64,000 nt of DNA from Niebla homalea (lineage: Eukaryota > Ascomycota > Lecanoromycetes > Lecanorales > Ramalinaceae): the NCBI GenBank assembly GCA_019925105.1, contig JAHGAU010000001.1, positions 186,001 to 250,000 of the forward strand, in the 5' to 3' direction. This document shows, piece by piece, positions 11,428-21,422 of this stretch. The notes below the pieces were generated by a model. The model was not told the origin of the DNA, did no database searches, and saw nothing but the letters and a program-made list of their open reading frames with translations. The first letter of the stretch is position 1. Every line of letters begins with the position of its first letter. A program made the position numbers and the translations under genes.

Positions 11428-13349
11428 CTAACATGTCGAATCCAGTTCATCGCTCTCTGGTGCTGAATCCCCTAATTTTGTCGAACCCGGACGGATGAAT
11501 AAGGAGCATGTGAACGCGACCAAATAGAAAAGCTAGTCCCATATGTCAGCTCCATTGAAGCAAACGTTGGGGCCTCGCCAAAGGAGGGTAAAAAGAAGGG
11601 GAGTTTGGAGGTCACTCACACTGCTGCACATGAACGGGAGACCGAGCCAGAACATAGGGAGACGAAGCGCAGCTGCGAACGCGTTTTGTAGCAAGGGCTC
11701 ACCAAGGAGCATGCCTAGTTGCTCGACTAGGAAGACAGCGCTGTAAAGACGAGCTCTCAATCTTGTTGGGAACCAAGTGGTAATCAAAGATAGTAGAGTC
11801 GCCCTAGCGCCAAAACCCATAGCGTAAATCACAACCGCTAGTGCATTGTGTCAATGCCTTTACACGATGTTTTCAAGGCAGAAAACATCAGCAAGTATGC
11901 TACAGTCGAACTTACAAGTGAGTAATATAGTTGAGCTCGGCGCAAGAGCCATGAGGACTGATCCAATAGCCAATAGCAGCAGACTAGAGCGGATAATCTT
12001 GAGATTGAGTGCCTGAGGAGGCAAGGAGAAGCGAGTCAGGATTTTGATAATGCCAGGCAATAGGAGGGAAAAGAGTATAAGATTTACGCTCGCGACGATG
12101 GTAATGATAACGTTTGTCTGGCCTGTCAGCATGATATGCACCTTCAGGATGTTGGGGAAATGGCTACGCTTACTGACGAGAGCCTCCAGCCAAATTTGAC
12201 GGGCATGTATTGCAAGAGAACTCGCAGTGACACGCCCCTAAAAACACCAATGAGAAATATGGGGAACGCAAGCATCATATTTTGGTCTTTGAACATTGCC
12301 AGTACAGAAACAGCCCGCCATGAACTCCAAGCGTAGTATAATATACCCTCTTTGGGCTTTGAAGGTTCGGATATCGAGGAAGTTGATTCCGAGTCTAAGC
12401 CGGTTAGATTCGATAAAGTTTGCTTACCGTAGGGCTCGGGCATGATCGCGAGGACCAGATGGCAAAGTAGGAGCGAGATAATACCAATACCGATAGGCAA
12501 CCAATTAGATACTCCTGACGTCCAAGCCGCCAGAGGTGGTCCAATCAATTCGGTGGTGATGAAGCAGCAGTACAGGTAATAGAACGTCTGCGTCCTGCGG
12601 CGCTTAAGTATGGCGCTGATTCACTGACTGATCAAGAACTTCGCATACCTGTCTTCCTCTGAAGTAGCAGCAGCAATCATGACGCTGACCATCATCTCTG
12701 CAGCGTAATAGCCTCCACCAAGAAGATAGAACAGGGAGCTTCCCCAAACGAGTCTCAGTGGTAGAGCTCGAACAGATGCTTCAAAGGTGAGTCTTGTGTT
12801 CCACCAGTGGCCATCATACTGACCGACGAGTATCGTCCACAGCAGGGCACACATCATGCCGAATGCGATGATAACGAACAATTTGCGTTTACTGACCTGG
12901 TCAGCAAGATGGCCGACAGGTACAGCAACCAATATTGCTAGGAGGGGATGAGAAGAGTCCTGTAAGAGTTTCACCTTCGACGTACCCGATATAGTCTCAA
13001 AGAAGGCTTTCCATCCCCTAAGAGCGGCCAATTCGGCCTGCACGGGGCCTATCTTGCAAAGCGGCTCCTCGATTGATCCTGACATGCGAAGCACATGTTG
13101 ATCGTGTCCACGGTAATAAGTCTCACAGACAGCATTTTCCAGTAGAGCAATAATAGGTACCGTCAAGACATTATTGGAAATCTCCACCAGGAATTCAAGA
13201 AGTAAGCAATACTTGGCTAATCTCGACAATCGAAACACACAGCGCTGTTCCTCTGTTGGTTCGAGCCTGCTGTTGCTGCTACTATGCCTGAGCAATGGTT
13301 CTCGACCATCTGTGTTACGAGGCGCGGCTGTTTCGTCCATCATCACCAC
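11428..13349 (-). CDS. major facilitator superfamily transporter
   Basis: Plasma-membrane or vacuolar transporter of unknown substrate. Six exons, 13349-12986, 12937-12649, 12594-12174, 12117-11916, 11837-11620 and 11532-11428, close in frame to 532 aa, which suits a 12-TM MFS protein. The MFS loop 2-3 signature is seen as GHLADQVSKRK. Hydrophobic segments include LFYLLGGGYYAAEMMVS, FITTELIGPPLAAW, IITIVASVNLILFSLLLPGI and the last TM encoded by the small final exon (LFYLVAFTCSLFIR). The 48-nt first intron is in frame and was recognised because it interrupts the loop before the signature. There are no linked biosynthetic genes except the CmcJ-like gene downstream on the same strand, 1.4 kb away. 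The substrate cannot be inferred. Confidence 0.88.
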
Positions 13350-15703
13350 AAAGATCTCCGTGATGAACAGCTGTCATGTAGACTGCTTCCTGCGCGAGAA
13401 TGAATAAGAGCCGCTCCAGCAATGGAGCCGCCCAAGCGATTCAGTCAGTCCTGGCTGCGAGGGATTTTGTCCTTTAGAGACAAGGCCACAATTTCGATGA
13501 TGAGACATCCCCACTCTTTTTCCTTCTCCCAAATGGGTCATAAGAAGCCCCACCCCACCACCCAGTGCCATGGCTCTTATCTTCTGGTCTTCTCTAATTG
13601 GTCGACATAACCAAAGCCCGCTGAGTTAGGAAAGCGCAACAGCGCCTTGAGGTCATTAGGCCGTGAGGCGAAACAAAGTCACGGTCCCCCAATCTACAAA
13701 GAAGCTACCTTGCCGCCCCGAGTGGAAAGCCACTGGGATCGGTGTCAGATAGATAGCGCTTGCACAAACGTCAATTTTGGAGCAACGTATATATGTAGCT
13801 TGCAATCAAATTAGCCATTTGTATGTATTTCAATTTTGACGTACTTTTAGATGTTGTGCGAGTGTGGGCAGCAGTTGCTAACAAAGGTGGTGGTGGGGCT
13901 GCCTGTTAGCGCGGAAGTGTGATGTCGTTGCCTTGCCGATTTCGACTTCACCCCTACCACAAATCCTTCTACGGAACATGCGATTACTCCATGTAAAATA
14001 AGATTTGGAGAAATCGGAATACAGAGTGATTAACGGGTATTGTTTTCCAATACTGACATATAAAATATTGGATAAAAACCAGAATTCAGAAAGGTCGGTT
14101 TTGGGGGTATGTTTTAAGGCAGACGACCCCTAGTGCCCCAAAGAATCTAGTGTAAACAGTAAGCTCGGTGGGGTCGGGGTGGAGTCGAAATCGCCAAGGA
14201 AACAACATCAAAAATGAACACGCTAAATGGTGGTGGGGCTGCTGGACTGGCCTACACAGTATAATACTACTGAGTGAGGAAGGGAGAGTCTTGGCGCCAA
14301 GACTCCTCACAGCAGTAGAATTGCACGGGTATCTTGTATACTGCTATGTGTAATAATGTGTCACTACATTCTACTAAGAAGACCCACATTTTGGCTACCT
14401 GTTACTGACCTTTGTAATTACTCGTAATGCACACCTCTGATCCCTTTTGCTACCTGCCTCGTCTTATAACATAGGTCACTGCAGACGAGGCAGGGATTAC
14501 GCTGGGGAAGCCTGAGGTACCGAGTGTACTGTGCTGAGATAGGTTGAGACGAGGCGGGGATCACGCTGCGGAAGCCTGAGGTACCGAGTGTACTGTGCTG
14601 AGCTGGTTGCTGCAGACGAGGCAGGGATCACGCTGCGGAAGCGCATCCGATCACGATCGATCGACACTCAGCTGATAAGCAAATTGAAATTGAAAACATG
14701 AACCACCGCAACATGAAGTCTGAGATTCTGATTTTATGCACCGATTCAGCGACATCTAATCCAGTATTCTCTAATCGGAATATCTGTATAACTTTTTATT
14801 GATAGAGTGGATACCATGTTTGGTCCTCCCAAAATTCAAATTGCCATCGATCACTCGGTGTGAGCTGACTGTCGATCACCGTAAACCTTGCATCACGCCA
14901 TGTCAAAGGTGGGCCATTCATAAGTGATTTCACACCATCGTGAAGGATGCACCATGATGACTGGTGGCACCTCATCTTTGCAGATGGTGTATGACCTGTA
15001 CCACTACAAAGAGGATTCCGGCAATCGAAGCCTTTCAATAGACTGACTGCAGCCGTAGAGCACTCTACCACCTGATGCTAGGATCGTCGTTTTCCTCCAA
15101 TGTTATTGTCAGCTTGTTCAGGAGGCCTTCTAATTAGGCGTTCCAATTGGCACCTCTCCGCGTCTTATCAGCATTACACACCGTAGGTTGTGTTTTCTCC
15201 AAGAGCCTCAGTGGGGCCTTTTTCTAGCTTAAGTCTTGTTGTTGTCTGCGCCATCGGCATCACTCTTAACAAAAGGCCATCCGAAGCAGCGGTGCTCTCA
15301 AGGTGCATTTTGCCAGCTACCCAGGACTGCCCTCAGTCCAAGCCAAAGATTTCTCCGCCAACAACGATCAGGTTCAGTCGGCTTTACAGCAGACAGCCGG
15401 TCCGCGAAATTTACCAGGAGTCAACCATGAAGATTCATTGGATGTAGCTAGGCTATCCCGCATAAGGGCGCAACGTCTGCCGACCGCGGTGAAGCAGTCT
15501 CCCTCGTGATATGCCTCTATCGCTGGCCTGTACAGGTGTACAGAGTCCTATCGTAGAGTACGTTCGAAAATGACTTTCTCCCTTAGTGGTCTACTCTGTC
15601 ATAGGTTTTCAGCTGTGTTGTTTATTCGATTGATTGTGCTGTTTGACTCGCATTTGCTGAAACTATCGTTGCGACTCAACCGCGCTTCTGGGGAAGATTT
15701 TAC
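13350..15703. other. gene-poor accessory stretch
   Basis: About 2.35 kb with no supported gene. It holds a three-copy tandem repeat (14484-14641) and scattered short frames, of which only a minus-strand one at 14796-15071 has a remotely coding look. The last few hundred bases should hold the promoter of the NLR gene. Confidence 0.45.
14484..14641. repeat. tandem repeat, unit 64-67 bp, about 2.5 copies
   Basis: Copies start with GACGAGGCAGGGATTACGCT (14484), GACGAGGCGGGGATCACGCT (14548) and GACGAGGCAGGGATCACGCT (14615). The first two continue into a shared GCCTGAGGTACCGAGTGTAC block; the third stops after the CGGAAG motif. Function unknown. Confidence 0.85.
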
Positions 15704-18700
15704 ATGTTGTCACTACAAACCAGAGTAGCTGACAAGCTTGATAGCATCGTATCGCTGCCGGGTCTGCCACAACTCTTGCCAAGCTACAAGCCCCGAGATG
15801 ACAGCAAATGGCTAAGTGATATTCTGAGCCATCAGTTTCCGGCAGCAAGAATCTTCTCATACAAGTATGACTTCGCGAAGCCAGAGACCGAGGTTTGTTG
15901 GACCAAGATTCTTGACGAGGGTTTGGACTTGCTCTACGCTTTGATACACCGGCGAAAAGAATATGAAGAGGTTGAGAGGCCCATAGGTAAGTATGACGTC
16001 TATCCGGGGAGGCATCTGCTTATCAAAATCAATCTCAAGTATTTATGTGCCACAGCTTTGGTGGCTTAATCCTCAAAAAAGTATGCACTCTAATATGCCT
16101 TGGCTTCCTAGACTTATAGTAGCAGGCTATTGTCGTCGCACAAGAAAGCCCGGAATTCAGCACGATTGTAAACAACATTCGAGGAGTGTTGTTTTTTGGA
16201 TGCATTCATGACGAACGACAAGAAAAGTTCGAGGAGTGCTGTCTGCGTTGTGCTTCGGTGGAGTTGCGTATTCAACCTAGTCACCAAGTTGCCGAGTCGC
16301 TCAAAACATCCGAGAAATGGTTCTTTTTGCGAGATCTGCTTCAGAGCTTTCGCAAACTTCCCATAAGGTTCCCCATTCGGAGTTTTTTTGAGTTAAGAGA
16401 AACAACATATCGGGCAAGGAAATTTAGCTTCCAGGGAAGTTCGGACATGGTCTACACCCCACACACCTTCCATGGATAGTACCCTTGTCTAACGCTCGCC
16501 TCAGCTTTGCTCTGAAACTATGGTCAGACTTGAAGGCAAGGATCATGAACCGTACCCTGTCGACATGGACCATACCAGACTGTCAGCATTCCCTACTCGA
16601 TCTGATCCTCTGTTCACAGAGATTCTTGTAGTAATCCGAACGCTCTTGTCCGGCGCTCAGCCCAGGAAATCACATCTAGAGGCTCCTTACTCCGCTCAAT
16701 ATCAGACGGCTGGTATGGAAGTCCTCGCACAGCAAAGCGGTGTGTGCTACTTCAGTGACCTTGGACCCGGTTGCTTACCCCCAGACTAAAGAGCAGCAGG
16801 GATGAACACACCAAGTTCTGAGTTCTTTTCCCAGACATTCAATTTCTCCTCAAAAGCCCCACGCGCGAAATTACCGTGTCGGGTAGTGAGACCCCACCAG
16901 CCGAATCCCAACTATGTTGGGAGGATAGACGTGCGAGAAGAATTGCAGCAAGTTCTTGCACCGAAAGATGTTGGAAATCGTGGTCAGAAATCCTATGCAT
17001 TGTGTGGCTTGGGGGGCGTTGGAAAAACACAAGCTGCCTTGGATTTTGTTTTTGGGTCTATGGACGAATTCCAAGCTGTGCTCTGGGCTTCCGCGGATAC
17101 AAGGGCCAAACTACTCGAAAGCTTTACAGGCTTTGCAGTTGAAATGGGGCTGATCAATGAAGGGGACTCGAATCTCACCGGTCGAGATGTGCTCAAAAAG
17201 TGGTTCGAAGAAGCGTGTATGACTCTGTTCGTGTTCCTTATTGTCCCTTGCTGACGACGAGTTGTTCTACAGCCGTGCCTTGGCTTCTGGTATTTGACAA
17301 TGCCGACGGTGAAGACAATAAGCAATTATTCGAGAAATTTTGGCCATTTGGGATGCAAGGCTCTGTTTTGTTCACAACTCGGGATATCACTCTTGCCACT
17401 AGCATTGGCGGTCGAGTCTTGTCCGGCCTAACAGAAGATAGTGCAGTGGCGCTCTTGCTCCAGCTCACAAAACCCCAGTGGGAGGAGACCCCTGAAGAAA
17501 TTGCGTCTCATGAAGAAGAGGCGGCTCACCGCATAGTGTCTAATCTTGGGTGTCTGCCAATTGGAATTACGCAAGCGGCTAGGGTCATCATTAATGACCA
17601 ATGCCTGCTGTCAGACTTTCTAGAGGCATATAACCACCGTGAACTAATCGAGACCTCGGGGAATCTCAGGACCATCAAAACGTCAGGCGTGCAGTATTCT
17701 CTCAATTTGTCAACTGTATGGAACATGAGCTTCGAAACTCTGGAAAATGCGCAAAAGTTTTTTCTCAATATCATCTCGTTCTTGGATCCGGATCGTATTC
17801 AACTACAGCTTCTTTTAGGAGGGGCTGGGCAGGCAGTGAAGAATGGAGAATATGCACTAGCTTTCATGAATGGAATCGGCAAGTTGAACAAGTGCAAAGG
17901 CCCTGTAATTCGAAGCTCTCTAGTAACGCAAAACGAGAATCTCCGGGAATTATCAATGCATCGCCTGGTCCAGCAAGCATGTCAGCTGAGAATGGGATCT
18001 TCAGCGCGACAGCAATCCTTCCATTTGGCATACTGGATCGTGAAGACTATGTGGCCAGTGCCAGATCGAGCAGATAGGCATCGGAAAGACCTTTGGCCAA
18101 CCCAGCAGGCTTATTTCGCACATGTTCAGTCGCTGGCTCAACTCTACGATGCTTCTCAGAACGATGAGTTGCCTCTGACTGCTGGTCGAGACTTCGCAAA
18201 ACTCCTTACTGATGCATCTTTGTAAGCATTCCTCACAACACAAGGTACACATCTGGTACTAAGGATGCCTAGCTACGCTTATGAATGTGGCTTATTTGAG
18301 CCGGTCTTACCGCTGCTGAGAATAGCTGAAGATTACTGTATATCTCACGAAGACTGTGAGCTCATACTGGTTGACCTGTACTGGACGAAAGGCTCCGTGT
18401 TCACGGATACAAATGAATTCGAGGCATGCTATGCAAGCTTTCAGGCCGAACATTCGTGGCTGGAAAAGGCGATACAGAAGAACTTAGTGCAGCTACCGAA
18501 TATCCGTCAAGTTTTCGCATTGGGTGGGTTAGGAAACGGCTTGCAATCTTTGAACAGATTTGAAGAAGCTGAAGAGTATTATCGCGCGGCTTTTAGGGCT
18601 TGGGAGCACGTGCCTGGCGATAGGAAAATATATGTGAGTGGTAGTCATACCCTCGATTCGAAAGTACTGACTCTTGCACCCAAGACAGCAAACATGTGTT

Positions 18701-19335
18701 ACTGCCTTTGGCATCTCGGAAAGCTGGAGGAAGCAGAAGATTTACTATTGGCTGTTATCACGGACTGGAATGATGCCTCGAGTTTCCGGTATGCATGTCA
18801 CCCACATGAGCAATGAATGGTGCTCAGTTCCATCATCATACAGAACGGGCCACGCTATGTACGCCTTGGGGAACGTTCAGATTGGCAGAGGAAAGTTCGA
18901 AGAGGCGTACCGAACGCACTGCCAAGTCCTCAACCTTTTCAAGGCTAGCCTCGGAATTCGGCATCATCGGACTGCTGATATATGTCATAAGCTTGGCTGG
19001 CATCTAAATCGCAAACGTGACTATACGACAGCTATGTATGTCCTTATGCCCTGATACGTGAGTATGCTGACCATCCAAGTGCAATGCTGGAGCAAGCTCT
19101 GGACATCTTCGATAATGACACCCTTTACAAAAACGAGAATCCCCTTTACAGAAATGAGATTGCAAGAACATCTTACAAGCTTGGATGTGTCCTCCAGGAC
19201 TCTGGCGAGATCTCAAAGGGAAAAGGTCTGATCGAAAAGGCAAACGCGTTGAGGCTCCAGATTTTGCCACAGGCCTCGACTCAGGACGTTGACGAAGACA
19301 CCTTTGACCAACTTGTGATGTTCTGGTCGCGTTGA
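15704..19335 (+). CDS. fungal NLR: hydrolase-like / NB-ARC / TPR
   Basis: STAND-class receptor of the type involved in fungal non-self recognition and heterokaryon incompatibility. Nine exons (15704-15986, 16040-16080, 16126-16449, 16505-16712, 16797-17216, 17273-18221, 18273-18788, 18844-19035, 19080-19335) close in frame to 1062 aa. Residues 1 to ~260 resemble the SesB/DUF676 alpha/beta-hydrolase-like domain, with a nucleophile-elbow-like CHSFGGLILKK and an acidic/His pair in VDMDHTRL. NB-ARC follows: P-loop GLGGVGKT near residue 355, Walker B PWLLVFDNAD, RNBS-B GSVLFTTRD, GLPL-type GCLPIGITQAA and MHD-type SMHRLVQQ. The C-terminus carries TPR units (FEEAEEYYRAAFRAWE, KLEEAEDLLLAVI, KFEEAYRTHCQVL, YTTAIAMLEQALDIF). 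The usual VHGL start of the hydrolase domain is poorly matched, so the true start may lie upstream. No inactivating change was found. Confidence 0.88.
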
Positions 19336-19378
19336 GAGATGATCAATCAAGTTTCGTCCTCAAGCTACTATCTCGACA

Positions 19379-21064
19379 TCATTTCTGGAAGTACTTCCGC
19401 CGTATGTGACTCCACCCTGGCCTTTTTGCCAACCTCCAAGCGTAATTCTGCCTTCCATACATGCCTGATACAAACCACACAACTACAGTCAAGGGCACAG
19501 CTACCACAAAGTAGGTCCACATTGGAGGGTAATGTTGGAAAATGGCTACGTTCATACCATATATACTTGACACAAAGGTAAGCGGTATGAAGAAGAAGGC
19601 TAGTTTGGTCAGATTGTGGACCTGTCCGGTTTGATCGATTCCCTTCTGGGCTTCTTGTAACTGCGCTACGCTTACAAGAACCCCGATGCCGGTTTTGCAA
19701 CGTGAAATTAGCTGGCCACAGCGTATGATCAAGAAATCGTAGTCCTTTTGAAGCGAGGCTTGAACATCATCAAGTCTCGTCCTGAGTTCTGGGTCCGACG
19801 TTCTGGGCCACGACGCTGAACCTTTTTCCTTGACTGCGTGTAGGTTTTCAGCCAAAAACCCTTGATATCTCGTCAAGAGGCTGGAGTTGAAGCGAAGTTG
19901 TTCAAGTGCAGCTGATAGCTGCTCTTCGTCAACAGCAGAGCAGGCTTCAATATCACCGTCCACGTAATTCAGGACCTGGGACCACGACCGAGCGGCACTG
20001 CACAAGAGGCGGCTGACGATGTAGAAGGGATCATGAAGCAAAAGATCTGAATTGGTATCGCCATGGGTGATCAGATCATCAATCGGATGATATGGGTGCA
20101 ATGTTGTGGAATTGAGGCTCTCCGCGTTTCCAGAGAAAACATTGTCCACAGAGTCGCTCCGCATGCCGTTATATGGGATCATGGGAATCAGATCTAGGGA
20201 TCTTCTTCCTCCAGCCGTATAGTCTGACCATGGGTAGTTATGCTTGCCTATGAGAGGCTTCCCTCGATCGAGCAAAAAGACTCCTTTATTCAGTCAGTAT
20301 GAATGCACTGAAAACACAAGATGTAAGACATCACCACGCCAAGCATCATTGTCGCGCTGCGCCATACTAAACGAAACCATCTGCTCAACACTGAAGATTC
20401 TAGAGTTATGAAGATGTACTTTCCGAAATCTTGTGGCGCCATATTGTCTAACATTGAAAAGGTTACTTTCGTAGTCGAGACACCTCTTGTCGGCTTGGAT
20501 TCGGCGCTGGATTTGGGATCTCAATTTCGTATCTGCAACGACTGTTTGGCCCAGGGTGATCAATCGTACGTGGATGATATTACCACGGTCTGAGGGCAGA
20601 CTGGGCAATTCGAAGAATTGTTGCGACGGGGTCGTAGTTCGCGAAAAGTCCAAATGACCGATGAAGAGCTCAGGGCGCACAAGCTCACTGACCCCTATGG
20701 CGCTTATACACTCAGGGGAGGGGAACCCCTCGAGCATCACAATACCAGGGTGATCTTTGGGAGGTCCCTGAGCAACTTCGCTAGCGGTCCTCGAGTCTCC
20801 AGATGTGCGGGAGACATGTTTCTGCAGACTGTAGTAGCGCGGCGCCTGCAAGGGATAAGTGCCGTGAACAGTCCCTTGCGCAATATAATCTAGTAGCTGT
20901 TCGTAGTAGGGTGCAGCATAGGTACGCCGACTAAAGCAAGACTTGATGTAGCGCCTGTAGGCAGCCGACGGGGCTTCTTCGCTGGAGGTCTGTGTTGAAA
21001 GCTCCATAAGATGGAATGACCAAGCGACAGTACAAGCCAGAAGGTCAAGGACGCATGACAGCAT
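19379..21064 (-). CDS. CorA-like two-TM membrane protein
   Basis: Fungal member of the CorA/Alr Mg2+ transporter superfamily. Exons 21064-20335 and 20283-19379 give up to 544 aa; a later in-frame ATG at 21007 may be the true start. The long N-terminal soluble part includes a conserved-looking EQMVSFSMAQRDNDAW segment before the intron. The C-terminus has the two CorA helices with the signature SIYGMN between TM1 (LAFFFIPLTFVSS) and TM2 (TYFVVAVPLTVVVWFV). The exact 49-nt intron boundaries (donor near 20334, acceptor near 20284) are my best choice, since two neighbouring AGs fit the phase. It converges on the NLR gene with 43 bp between stop codons. Transport activity is inferred from family only. 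Confidence 0.82.
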
Positions 21065-21422
21065 TTAAAGAAAAGAAATAATCGTCATCATTCTGCCCAT
21101 CCTCAACTCACTGGCGAGCAACCCCGAAAGCTTTTCAGCCCCGCAGTGCTCCTTGCCGATCCTCAGGATGCAAGGCACCTGCGTGTAGATGCCATAGGCT
21201 GAGATTGGAAAGGCATTATCTGATGACCGCCGAATCTGGCAAAGCACCCCTAGCTTCGGGGAATTAGAGGTATTAGGCTCATCCATCTGCCCGACCCACT
21301 TTGCCTCGTTTGTAAGCGATGAAAGAGATGTCCAAGCTCTGATACAATTAGATCGCCTTCCCCTTACCGTCTGTTAGGTGAGAGTCAAATCCGCCTTTCA
21401 ATTGCTCTTCAATTGATCCAAT
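21065..21422. promoter_or_regulatory. divergent upstream region
   Basis: 358 bp between the leftward CorA-like gene and the rightward amidase gene. Both promoters must lie here. No specific element was recognised. Confidence 0.4.

Noticed and set aside
14484..14641. Repeat array considered as CRISPR
   Set aside because: Units are 64-67 bp, contiguous without spacers, in a fungal genome.
14796..15071. Minus-strand 91-codon frame with an aromatic-rich C-terminus
   Set aside because: Does not begin with ATG, no supporting exons or family features; could be a relic but not defensible.
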